Assembly (NCBI GenBank): GCA_900545715.1
Contig: URAJ01000036.1
Span: forward strand, 1-20,709
Direction of reading: 5' to 3'
DNA: 20,709 bases
DNA from: an uncultured Opitutales bacterium
GTDB taxonomy: Bacteria > Verrucomicrobiota > Verrucomicrobiia > Opitutales > Intestinicryptomonadaceae
The notes beneath the pieces were generated by a model that worked only from the letters and a program-made list of their open reading frames with translations, searched no databases and was not told the DNA's origin. Every line of letters begins with the position of its first letter. The stretch's first letter is position 1. Shown piece after piece: positions 13,160 to 20,674 of this stretch. Both the position numbers and the translations under genes were made by a program.

Positions 13160-15274
13160 TTATTTTTTAGCCTCTTTTTTGCCGGGCTCCTTGCCGGGCG
13201 TTTTTTCGCCTTTGCCGGCGTTCTCGCGGACATTGTACATATCGTAGCCTATCTCTCTTATTTTGGCTATGGTTTCGGGATATGGATTGTCGCATACGTC
13301 GGTCATTCCAACTTGGAAGTTTTCGCCGTCAAATCTTCCCGTCACCGCTTGGTCGGAGAATTGATGCCAATGTATGCCAACTATGCACGGGTTTTCAAGC
13401 GCCGACTTTGCGTAGTCGTAGTAGGCTTGAGCCCGGGCGTTTTGGTTTGGCTTCATTATCAGCGAGGGGTGGAAGGGCCCGCGGTCTGTCGAGCCAAAGT
13501 GCCATTCGCCCACCATCACAGGCTTGTCTATGCCTTTGGGGAGCTTGAAACCTTTGAGGTTGTCGCGGTAGAGGTTGTAGCTGATTATATCGCAGTATTT
13601 TGCAGCAGCTTCTATCGCAAGCGGGTTGTACCCGGAAAATCTGCATCCCATGTACAGCTTGTTGGGCGCGAGCTTCTTTATTTCGTCGTGGATTACCTTA
13701 AAATATTCCTCGGTTATTCTCTTAGTGAAATCCCTCAGATCCTGCTTGTCGGCTCCTTTGGGGACTTCGGTTTTGGCGAGGAAATCGTCCCAGCTTGAAT
13801 ATGAAGTCTTCCATGCGTCGTTGAGCTTTTTGATGTCGCCGGCGTATTTCTTTTTCAAGTCTTTTGAGAATTCGATTTTTGCCTGCATATTTGCGGGAGA
13901 GGCGAGCGTGCACTTCGCAAGGTCTTCCGGTCCGCCCCAGTGAAGCTCGTTATCGACGAAAAATCCTATGCACCACGGGTCGTTGAGCTGCTCTTTTCTC
14001 TCTTTTAGATTCTTTACTATGTCTTCGCGGAATTCCTTTGCAAACGGGTCGCGGAAAGGCCACCACCAGCCGTCGGATCCGGAGAGGGCGGGGCCCTTTA
14101 CCTCAAAGCGGTCAACATAGGGCGTTTTGCGCTGCATGAATATCGCGCTGTCGGAGCTGTTGGCGATAGTGTTTAGCCCCCAGCTGCGGAGGCGCTTATG
14201 GGCCATATCTGCGTATTTTTCGCGCCACTGTTTCCCGTATTTTCTGAAAATGTTGGCGGCGGAAAAGTCGTACGTTTCTTTTATCCCGCGCTTCTTATAG
14301 TGGGGAACGAGCAATTCGTCTTGCGTGGTGTAGAAAAGCGCGAACGGATCGTCTTTTTGCGGGAGGTCTTCAAAGTAGAATTTCCGGTTGTCGAGGGGCG
14401 TTATCGCCGAAGACGGGGTGACTCGGACTACCCCATGCGACCAGAACAAATTCCCGTCCGGGTCTATCAGCCACCATTTGCCGTCGATTTTCTCCGTGCG
14501 GAAGTGGCCGGTTGCCTCGTGCTTTCCGCCGCGGGTCCAACCTCCGAAACGGTCGCGATCTGCGGGGCCGGGCTTTTCGGCGAGTTCTTTTTGTTCTTTT
14601 TTTGCGGCTTCTTTCAATTCGGCGTCGGAGTGTACTTTGCCGGGCCATTCCCTGAATTTAAATTGCCCGTATTTGTCCACGAACGGGAAAAATTCCTTCT
14701 CGCTCATATTAAACCATGAGGGCTTGTCTGCGGGATCGTGTTCCGTAGCTGTTATATTGTAGAGCTTGAAACTCCATGAGCCGCTTCCCCAATGGCGTAT
14801 GAGCTTTATTTTTGTTATCTTAGAGTAGTCTTTGGGGAGTACAGACCTGTCGCCTCCTTCAAACGGGCTTGCCCTCATTGATTTTATTTTTGCGGCTACT
14901 TCCGGATATTTTGGCGGGCGCGGGTGCTTGTATATGACTGTCTTTCTCTCCTTGGGCGCAAGCAAAAAACAGCCTTTTTGCAGTAAGTCTGTCATCTTGG
15001 CCTGGTCGTCAAATAGTTGCAGTTTTAGGGTCAACCAATCGGTTGCGGACGGATTTTCCACGTCTATTTTAAAGTCGAGATTTTTAGATAGATCCCAATT
15101 CCCTTTAAACTCTATGCCGCTTCCCCCTGCTATTACGGCATTGCCTTCCTTCCTTATTTTTGTGGAAGGGGTACCTATGTTTTTTTCAGCGTCGAAAATT
15201 ACGATGTCTGAAGCATGCGCAATTTCTGCAAGCAACATTGCGCATAAGGTGATTGCTGTAAATCTTAATTTCAT
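13160..15274 (-). CDS. Secreted GH50/beta-agarase-like glycoside hydrolase
   Basis: 704 aa. The Sec signal 'MKLRFTAITLCAMLLAEIAHA' is followed by an accessory jelly-roll-like N-terminal domain (about residues 23-175). The (beta/alpha)8 catalytic region is introduced by 'GHFRTEKIDGKWWLIDPDGN', a block typical of GH50 agarase-type and related clan GH-A enzymes. The acid/base is probably Glu443 in 'FFVDNELHWGG' (the clan's Asn-Glu pair) and the nucleophile Glu590 in 'VMVGEWHFGS'. Clan GH-A enzymes retain configuration; GH50 members cut agarose, but divergent relatives act on other galactans, so the substrate is open. The C-terminus is a Lys/Gly/Pro/Glu-rich tail. The initiator ATG has only an A-rich leader, no Shine-Dalgarno. 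A glyoxalase-family gene lies 99 bp upstream on the same strand and may be co-transcribed. Confidence 0.82.
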   Translation of the reverse strand: MKLRFTAITLCAMLLAEIAHASDIVIFDAEKNIGTPSTKIRKEGNAVIAGGSGIEFKGNWDLSKNLDFKIDVENPSATDWLTLKLQLFDDQAKMTDLLQKGCFLLAPKERKTVIYKHPRPPKYPEVAAKIKSMRASPFEGGDRSVLPKDYSKITKIKLIRHWGSGSWSFKLYNITATEHDPADKPSWFNMSEKEFFPFVDKYGQFKFREWPGKVHSDAELKEAAKKEQKELAEKPGPADRDRFGGWTRGGKHEATGHFRTEKIDGKWWLIDPDGNLFWSHGVVRVTPSSAITPLDNRKFYFEDLPQKDDPFALFYTTQDELLVPHYKKRGIKETYDFSAANIFRKYGKQWREKYADMAHKRLRSWGLNTIANSSDSAIFMQRKTPYVDRFEVKGPALSGSDGWWWPFRDPFAKEFREDIVKNLKERKEQLNDPWCIGFFVDNELHWGGPEDLAKCTLASPANMQAKIEFSKDLKKKYAGDIKKLNDAWKTSYSSWDDFLAKTEVPKGADKQDLRDFTKRITEEYFKVIHDEIKKLAPNKLYMGCRFSGYNPLAIEAAAKYCDIISYNLYRDNLKGFKLPKGIDKPVMVGEWHFGSTDRGPFHPSLIMKPNQNARAQAYYDYAKSALENPCIVGIHWHQFSDQAVTGRFDGENFQVGMTDVCDNPYPETIAKIREIGYDMYNVRENAGKGEKTPGKEPGKKEAKK

Positions 15275-15373
15275 ATGTATTTTTGGTTATTCAATGGAAT
15301 AATGCGTACATTTAGACACTAAGTTTTTAACAAACTCGTATCAAGCAAAAACGTATTGCGCGTATTGGCGCGC

Positions 15374-15754
15374 TTATTTGCGGCCTTCCGACAATATTTC
15401 AATCCAATATCCGTCGGGGTCTTCTATAAAATACAAGTCCATATCAAAATTTTCAAAACATACGCAGCCCATTTGCTTGTGGAATTTCCTCCATTCGCCG
15501 TAGTCGCCGCAGACCGTTAGGCACAGGTGGCTTTCGTTGTCGCCGAGGTCGTATTTGCCAACCTTGTCTCTCAGCCATGTAAGTTCCAGCCTGAAAGACG
15601 TGTTTCCGTCGCCAAGATACAATATTTTATACGAACCGTCGGGGGCGTCTAAATTGCCCACGCGTTTTAGCCCCAGCGCGCGTTCGTAAAACTCCGCGCT
15701 TCTTTCGATATCGGATACATTTATGTTGAAGTGGTTAAACATTACTTTTTGCAT
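15374..15754 (-). CDS. VOC/glyoxalase-family protein (GloA-like)
   Basis: 126 aa from the ATG at 15752-15754; an earlier start at 15787 would add residues not seen in the family. It begins with 'MFNHFNINVSDIERSAEFYERALGL' and ends with 'FIEDPDGYWIEIL', both diagnostic of the vicinal-oxygen-chelate fold. All four likely metal ligands are present: His8, Glu57 (RLELTW), His76 (ESHLCLTV) and Glu119 (WIEI), in the same order and near the same spacing as glyoxalase I. It probably detoxifies methylglyoxal-glutathione-type adducts or acts on a related substrate; GloA versus other VOC enzymes is not certain. Cytosolic. Divergent from the DUF6259-like gene, with 114 bp between starts. Confidence 0.85.
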   Translation of the reverse strand: MQKVMFNHFNINVSDIERSAEFYERALGLKRVGNLDAPDGSYKILYLGDGNTSFRLELTWLRDKVGKYDLGDNESHLCLTVCGDYGEWRKFHKQMGCVCFENFDMDLYFIEDPDGYWIEILSEGRK

Positions 15755-15868
15755 ACTATAAAATTTACCCAATTTGCCTGCGCACACAATAACAAATTAT
15801 CCGATACAAACCGGGAATGTTTCAATTTTGCTTTACATATTGCCAAGTCAAAGATTTAATAATAATAT

Positions 15869-17980
15869 ATGAAGCGGTTATTTGTTATGTTTTGGGGGGT
15901 CGCGATGTCCGTATCTTCTGCGTTCGCAGCGGAATCTTTTGTGTTGGAAAACGAATTTGTCAGGTTTGAAGTAGATTCGGGCGGGAAGCTCGTTTCGCTG
16001 AAAAACAAATCCTCCGGGGCTGAGTACGCAGGCAACAGGGATTTGTGGCGCATTATTTATTCAAAGGCGGACTCGCTCGAAAACGAATGGCTCCCGTCCG
16101 ATGCGGACGTCAAAGTATCAAAACCTTCCTCCGACAAAATATCGCTTTCTTACGGCGGAATTTTCCCGGTGAATATTGATTGCTCGCTCGACGGAAAGCA
16201 GGTCTTGCTCAAACCGTCCATAAAAAACTCGTCAAAGGATTTAGTTTTGAGGGAATTTCAGTTTCCGCTGATAAAGAACTTCCCGTCGCCGGAAAAATAC
16301 AAGGCGATATGGTCTTATTCCGGCGGAGGGTACGCCTCAAACGCCGGTAAAACGCTGAAAAGATGGGTGGACGACGCCAAGACAGCCTACATGGCTGAGG
16401 ATTACAATGCCGTAGAGCGTAGCAAGGTTTATCCGGGAGAGCTCGCACTCAACTGCATTTTTGCGGAAAATATCGGCAACAAGGAGGCGCTGTACATGGC
16501 AAGCTACGACGAATCCTTCCAAAAAACCCTACACCTATTCAGGGGAAGGGCGGTAGAAGGCAAAAAAAGCCGCGAAATTGACTTGGGTTTTGTAAAATAT
16601 CCATATCTAAAACCGGGGGAAACCGCAGAGTATCCTGCATACGCCCTCGCGCCTGTGGACAGCTGGCGGGACGGCGCAAAACTATACCGCAAATGGGCGG
16701 ACTCGTGGTATAAACCGGGCAAGCCCGCAGATTCGATACTCGAATCGAACGGCTGGCAGCGGTTAATCGCCCGCCACCAGTACGGCAAACAATTCTTTAA
16801 ATATTCAGACTTCCCCAAAATACTAAAAGACGGCTTGGCTGCAGACATAGATACCCTATTCCTCTTCGGTTGGTTCCGCGAGGGGCACGACGCAGGCTAT
16901 CCACACTACTCGCCCGAGACGGAGCAGGGCGGCGACGAGGCGCTTAAAAAAGCAATTGCCGAATTTCAAAAAGGAGGCGGAAAAGTCATAATATATTACA
17001 ATGGGCAGCTGATTGACGCATCTACGGACTTTTATAAAAAAGCGGGGCATAAAATCAGCGTAAAAGTTCCCGGCGGCAGCGAACATATCGAGCGCTATAT
17101 GTTTGGCGGCGCAGGCACGGCTCTGCGGACATTCGGAAACAAGACTTTTGTGACTGCATGCCCGTCGTCAGAACTCTGGCTTGAAACGCTAAAAAAACTC
17201 GCAGACCGCGCTCTCGATATGGGGGCGGACGGCGTGTTTTTCGACCAGCTCGGGTACATGAGCCAAGTTTGCTGGGACGAATCACACGGCCACAAAGTAC
17301 CGTATATGGAGGTAATGGGTGCAAAGCGAAAAATGCTCGAAAAATTGCGCGACCACATAAAGGCGAGAAATCCGAAAGCGACTTTCGGCATAGAATGGTT
17401 GAGCGACTGCACGAGCGAATTTGCCGACTATGTGCACAATGTCGCGGTTTATACCACGATTACCCATAAGGATAAATACGGGGTTCCGCGCACCGATTAC
17501 GTGCCGCTATACCAATACATATTCCCGGAGACAATAACCACAGACAGGCAAATACGCGACGATACCGACGTAAAGCGCCGCGTAAATCTTGCCGTTTTGC
17601 GCGGGTGGAGGAGCGACGTTGAAATATACCGCTGCCGCGCCACAATAGGTGAAACTCCCAATTACAGCGCGTATTTGAACGAAGTCGGCAAGTTTCGAGA
17701 CAAGTACCGTTGGATTATCTTGAACGGAGTTTTCCGCGATAATGACATCGTTGAATGCTCCAATCCGCGCGTGGAATATTCCGTGTTTACCAAGGGAGAT
17801 TCACTCGCGGTCGTGACGACTCAGTCTTTTGCAGACTCCATTGAGGTTGAGTTTAAAGCCGCCGGATACAAGTTTGCGGAAAGCGATGGTGTTGGCAAAT
17901 ACGAGTCGGACGGCGAAGGTGATTCCGCTGAGGCGACACTTGGCAAGGACGCGCTTGTTGTGTTAATCTTTAAAAAATAA
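15869..17980 (+). CDS. Secreted DUF6259-like glycoside hydrolase
   Basis: 703 aa. The signal peptide 'KRLFVMFWGVAMSVSSAFA' is cut before AESF. The N-terminal ~270 residues are beta-rich ('FVLENEFVRFEVDSGGKLVSLKN'), like the galactose-mutarotase-type sandwich that precedes many glycosidase barrels. The barrel follows with 'DTLFLFGWFREGHDAGYPHY', 'KVIIYYNGQLID', 'GADGVFFDQLG' (Asp459) and 'TFGIEWLSD' (Glu509, Asp513). These acids are the likeliest catalytic residues, by analogy with clan GH-D/GH101-like families. It ends with a small C-terminal beta domain. The motif set is what I associate with DUF6259 proteins, recalled rather than searched. Substrate unknown, probably an alpha-linked galactose or N-acetylhexosamine glycan. 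Leader AATAATAT, no Shine-Dalgarno. Confidence 0.72.
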   Translation: MKRLFVMFWGVAMSVSSAFAAESFVLENEFVRFEVDSGGKLVSLKNKSSGAEYAGNRDLWRIIYSKADSLENEWLPSDADVKVSKPSSDKISLSYGGIFPVNIDCSLDGKQVLLKPSIKNSSKDLVLREFQFPLIKNFPSPEKYKAIWSYSGGGYASNAGKTLKRWVDDAKTAYMAEDYNAVERSKVYPGELALNCIFAENIGNKEALYMASYDESFQKTLHLFRGRAVEGKKSREIDLGFVKYPYLKPGETAEYPAYALAPVDSWRDGAKLYRKWADSWYKPGKPADSILESNGWQRLIARHQYGKQFFKYSDFPKILKDGLAADIDTLFLFGWFREGHDAGYPHYSPETEQGGDEALKKAIAEFQKGGGKVIIYYNGQLIDASTDFYKKAGHKISVKVPGGSEHIERYMFGGAGTALRTFGNKTFVTACPSSELWLETLKKLADRALDMGADGVFFDQLGYMSQVCWDESHGHKVPYMEVMGAKRKMLEKLRDHIKARNPKATFGIEWLSDCTSEFADYVHNVAVYTTITHKDKYGVPRTDYVPLYQYIFPETITTDRQIRDDTDVKRRVNLAVLRGWRSDVEIYRCRATIGETPNYSAYLNEVGKFRDKYRWIILNGVFRDNDIVECSNPRVEYSVFTKGDSLAVVTTQSFADSIEVEFKAAGYKFAESDGVGKYESDGEGDSAEATLGKDALVVLIFKK

Positions 17981-17982
17981 AG

Positions 17983-18001
17983 CCTTCCCGCTTCGGGAGG
18001 G
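17983..18001. terminator. GC-rich hairpin directly after the DUF6259-like stop
   Basis: CCTTCCCG (17983-17990), loop CTT, CGGGAGGG (17994-18001), with one T-G pair. No T run follows on the + strand, so it is not a normal terminator there; it may protect the mRNA end. On the - strand it is followed by CTTTATTTTTT and could stop antisense read-through. Confidence 0.35.
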
Positions 18002-18027
18002 CGGGCAGAATTCAAACGCCTGCGGCG

Positions 18028-18125
18028 CGGCAGTATAAATGCGCATTTGCATGCCAGCGATATGAAAATGTAAACGCGCATTCGCATGACTCTGGCTCGG
18101 CAGTGCAAACGGTTCATATTTGCAC
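18028..18125. repeat. Cluster of short direct and inverted repeats between convergent genes
   Basis: TAAATGCGCATTTGCATG (18036-18053) recurs as TAAACGCGCATTCGCATG (18071-18088), 16 of 18 identical at 35-bp offset. The first copy contains the 12-bp palindrome AAATGCGCATTT. GTGCAAA (18103-18109) and TTTGCAC (18119-18125) form a 7-bp inverted repeat, and CGGCAGT occurs at about 18028 and 18098. The 231-bp stretch 17981-18211 carries no gene. Confidence 0.5.
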
Positions 18126-18211
18126 TCTTTAAGATTCGCCTGGATTTGGGGCTCGCAAGGCTGCAAATTATGCATGCAATCAGCAGCAAGCGTTTTGCTC
18201 TAAATCGGCAC

Positions 18212-18243
18212 AAAAAAAGCGGCGGTTTTCACCGCCGCTTTTT
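18212..18243. terminator. Bidirectional terminator, mainly for the lipoprotein gene
   Basis: GCGGCGG (18219-18225), loop TTTTCA, CCGCCGC (18232-18238), flanked by seven A on the left and five T on the right. It therefore works in principle on both strands. It lies 12 bp after the lipoprotein stop (- strand) and also faces the DUF6259-like gene. Confidence 0.87.
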
Positions 18244-18255
18244 GCCGCAACGCAA

Positions 18256-18642
18256 TTAGCGCTGCCCGCGCAGATATTCGAGAATGGACTTATTTAAATA
18301 GTCCAGATAGCGGTACGGAACAATCGGCTTGCCAGCCGCCGTTGAACCGCGGGTGTCGAATGACACGGAGTTGTCGGACACCGTGATTTTAGCCTTTGCC
18401 GACACCCCTCCGCGGTCTATTTCCGCGTTAAATCCGTTGGGGGAGGTGGAGGCTTGCCATTTTCTCGCGGAGAGCGCGTAGGCGACAGCCTTGGTCAAGT
18501 CGGTTTTGCTGGCAACGTATGTGTAGGATACGACGTAATCGCCTTTCTTTGCGCTGTCGTACCCTATTTCAGTCGTTCCAGTATTGCACGACGCGGCAAG
18601 TATTCCGAAAGCCGCCGCGAGTATGAGTGTTAACTTTTTCAT
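18256..18642 (-). CDS. Small putative lipoprotein of unknown function
   Basis: 128 aa from the ATG at 18640-18642; a longer frame to 18699 overlaps the upstream gene and lacks the signal at its start. The lipoprotein signal is 'MKKLTLILAAAFGILAASC' with Cys19 in an AASC lipobox. The mature part (~110 aa) has 'KKGDYVVSYTYVASKTDLTKAVAYALSARKWQ', a strand-rich middle ('GGVSAKAKITVSDNSVSFDT') and 'IVPYRYLDYLNKSILEYL' at the end. The layout recalls small lipoproteins with a TBP-like alpha/beta fold, but I do not recognise a named family. It starts 17 bp after the pectate-lyase-like stop on the same strand, so the two are probably co-transcribed up to the shared terminator. Likely anchored in the outer membrane facing the periplasm. 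Confidence 0.7.
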   Translation of the reverse strand: MKKLTLILAAAFGILAASCNTGTTEIGYDSAKKGDYVVSYTYVASKTDLTKAVAYALSARKWQASTSPNGFNAEIDRGGVSAKAKITVSDNSVSFDTRGSTAAGKPIVPYRYLDYLNKSILEYLRGQR

Positions 18643-18659
18643 ATTCTCGATTGATTTGT

Positions 18660-19817
18660 TTATTTTCGGATTGTTCCGAGATTGTCTTTTACCACGCATT
18701 CGGTGTTGGGGGACAGCTCGTTAAAAAATTTGTCTGTAAAACCCATATACATGGTGTTTGATGTCACCGCGCAATATGTTAAGTTTTTTGTCACAAAGCC
18801 GTATTTGGGGGTAATTACACCCTTGCCGCGGTCGTCTTTGCCGGCCGCTCCTGAATTTGCCGTCACCGCTATGCCCTTGCACGATTCGAGGTACACTTGG
18901 CAAGAGTATATGTCCCCCAGTTTTGAGGCGTCTTTGCCGCAGCGCCTAAAAACATTGCCTGTGACTGTCGAGTCCGCGACATTGCAAAGCCTCAATCCGG
19001 CGCCCCAGTTTCTGTCGAAGCAGTTCCCGGTTATATTCCACGCGTCTCCCTGCGGAATGTCGAGCCCGAACGAGCCGTTCCACTCTACGCGGTTTGCTGT
19101 GAACATCACTGTCGCTACGGTTGTGTCGCCTACGAACCCGCCAGAGCTGTTTGCAGAAAGCTGGTTGTCGCTCACAAAGCCGTCCCAGCCCTGCACGCGG
19201 ATGCCCGCGCCGCCGTTGCCCATAAAAATATTGCGGCGGACTATAAAGAGCCATACGCGTTTCAGATATACGCCGTCGCCGGAAAAATTTTCGACTCGGC
19301 AGTCTTCTATAACGCACGAATCTTCCTTTGGGCTATATTTGTCGTTGTTTAGGTAAATTCCGTGGGAAATTTTTGCCTTTTTGCCCAAGCCTCTTATATA
19401 TAGCCCGCATACGCGCCCGCCGAACGAGCCCGTTATATCGACAACGCAGTCGGCATCTTCGGATTCCAGTTGCAAGACGGCTCCCGCCATGCCCCTGTAT
19501 CCCCATTGGGGCTCGGCGAGCATAGTCGTGTTTGGAGGCAGTTTTAACTTTGCGCATACGTATCTCCCCGCAGGGAAATACACGGTGCCTTGGATTTTCC
19601 CGGCGGCGTCCAGCGCGCTTTGTATCGCGGCGGTGTCTGACGTCTTCCCGTCGCCTTTCGCGCCGAAGTCGCGCACATTGAAAACGCTGTTTTTCGACGG
19701 GCAGTCGGAGCCTTCGGCGGCTGCCGAAAGTTGCGACATTGCAACAATGCCTCCCGCAGCTCCCGCAACAGCAATATTTTTTAAGAAATTTCTCTTTTGC
19801 AAATCGTAACCATTCAT
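18660..19817 (-). CDS. Right-handed beta-helix, pectate-lyase-superfamily protein with Tat-like signal
   Basis: 385 aa. The N-terminus 'LQKRNFLKNIAVAGAAGG' resembles a twin-arginine signal (S-R-R-x-F-L-K) with Lys-Arg in place of Arg-Arg, followed by 'AAAEG' as a plausible cleavage region. Then comes 'VFNVRDFGAKGDGKTSDTAAIQSALDAAG', the hallmark start of pectate_lyase_3/polygalacturonase-type beta helices, with 'TVYFPAGRYV' next. From about residue 115 to 375 short Asn/Gly-rich coils repeat ('IEDCRVENFSGDGVYLKR', 'FTANRVEWNGSFGLDI', 'VTGNVFRR'), as in parallel beta helices. No catalytic motif can be assigned, so lyase, hydrolase, epimerase or a non-enzymatic role stay open. It probably acts on uronic-acid-containing glycans in the periplasm or outside. 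No clear Shine-Dalgarno. Confidence 0.82.
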   Translation of the reverse strand: MNGYDLQKRNFLKNIAVAGAAGGIVAMSQLSAAAEGSDCPSKNSVFNVRDFGAKGDGKTSDTAAIQSALDAAGKIQGTVYFPAGRYVCAKLKLPPNTTMLAEPQWGYRGMAGAVLQLESEDADCVVDITGSFGGRVCGLYIRGLGKKAKISHGIYLNNDKYSPKEDSCVIEDCRVENFSGDGVYLKRVWLFIVRRNIFMGNGGAGIRVQGWDGFVSDNQLSANSSGGFVGDTTVATVMFTANRVEWNGSFGLDIPQGDAWNITGNCFDRNWGAGLRLCNVADSTVTGNVFRRCGKDASKLGDIYSCQVYLESCKGIAVTANSGAAGKDDRGKGVITPKYGFVTKNLTYCAVTSNTMYMGFTDKFFNELSPNTECVVKDNLGTIRK

Positions 19818-19940
19818 AGACCACTATTTCTATTTTTGCCGCGGTGACAGTCAACGTTTTTTTCTTGAAAAGCAATTGCAGCATAGGCAGACTCATATTT
19901 AATAAAAGGCGCTCGATGCGCAAATTATTCCTATAAAAAT

Positions 19941-20423
19941 ATGAAACATACCATATCGGCACTAGTTGAAAATAAGTTTGGCGTACTCGCGAGGGTTGCC
20001 GGAATGTTTAGCGGAAGGGGGTTTAATATCGAAACCCTCAATGTGGGGCCCGTATGCGGAGGCAAGTATTCGCGGATAACGGCCACTGTCAATGACGATC
20101 GCAATAGCGTAGAGCAATGCGTGAAACAGCTCAACAAGCTTGTAAACGTAATAGAAGTGGAGGAATATTCCGTACCCGGATCTTTTGTTGAGCGCGAGCT
20201 CGTGCTCGTGAAGGTAAAAGCCGACAGCAAGACGCGCGCTGAAATCGTGCAGACGGCTGACTTATTCCATGCGCGCGTCGTGCATGTGGACAAGCAGGCT
20301 CTGATAATCCAGTGCACGGGTAACCCGAACAAAATGGCCGCCTTTATGAATATGATAGAGCCGTTCGGAATAATCGATATGGCGAGGACGGGAAACCTTG
20401 CGCTTTCGAGGTTTGGCGATTAA
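19941..20423 (+). CDS. ilvN: Acetolactate synthase small (regulatory) subunit
   Basis: 160 aa, typical of the IlvN/IlvH long form. The N-terminal ACT domain is unmistakable: 'HTISALVENKFGVLARVAGMFSGRGFNIETLNVGPVCGGKYSRITATV'. The C-terminal half has 'VERELVLVKVKAD', 'ADLFHARVVHVDKQALIIQCTGNPNKMAAF' and 'GIIDMARTGNLALSR'. The subunit activates the catalytic IlvB/IlvI subunit and gives feedback inhibition by valine in branched-chain amino acid synthesis. The leader is A/T-rich without a Shine-Dalgarno. No ilvB/ilvI lies upstream, where a divergent beta-helix gene sits 123 bp away, and a terminator follows within 35 bp, so the gene appears monocistronic. The symbol ilvH would be equally valid. 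Confidence 0.95.
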   Translation: MKHTISALVENKFGVLARVAGMFSGRGFNIETLNVGPVCGGKYSRITATVNDDRNSVEQCVKQLNKLVNVIEVEEYSVPGSFVERELVLVKVKADSKTRAEIVQTADLFHARVVHVDKQALIIQCTGNPNKMAAFMNMIEPFGIIDMARTGNLALSRFGD

Positions 20424-20456
20424 CAGATTTAGCGCGAAATTTGCATTATTGTGCAA

Positions 20457-20488
20457 AGCGGGCAGGGCATATTCCGGCTCGCTTTTTT
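20457..20488 (+). terminator. Terminator of ilvN
   Basis: AGCGGGC (20457-20463) pairs with GCTCGCT (20477-20483; one G-T pair), with further GG/CC pairing inside, then six T. It begins 34 bp after the stop codon. Confidence 0.72.
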
Positions 20489-20674
20489 ATACTTATTGTA
20501 AGCCATTGTGGGGTGGGATAGAAGTTGTGGTGTTTATATTAAAGATTTTTGCGCATGGCATAATGCTCATTTTTGTGCGCGTAGCAGGTGCGCTTTAATT
20601 TTCTGCATAGAGTTTTTCTAACATTGTTTAAAGCGAATGGGAGATTCCCTCCGCTCTACGTCAAAGATTGTGGA

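Noticed and set aside
13313..13798. Long + strand frames opposite the GH50-like gene
   Set aside because: Antisense shadows of a gene with a signal peptide, catalytic motifs and its own terminator.
18682..19356. 224-codon + strand frame opposite the beta-helix gene
   Set aside because: Antisense shadow; the - strand product has a clear pectate-lyase-superfamily N-terminus and repeated coils, while the + strand product has no recognisable features.
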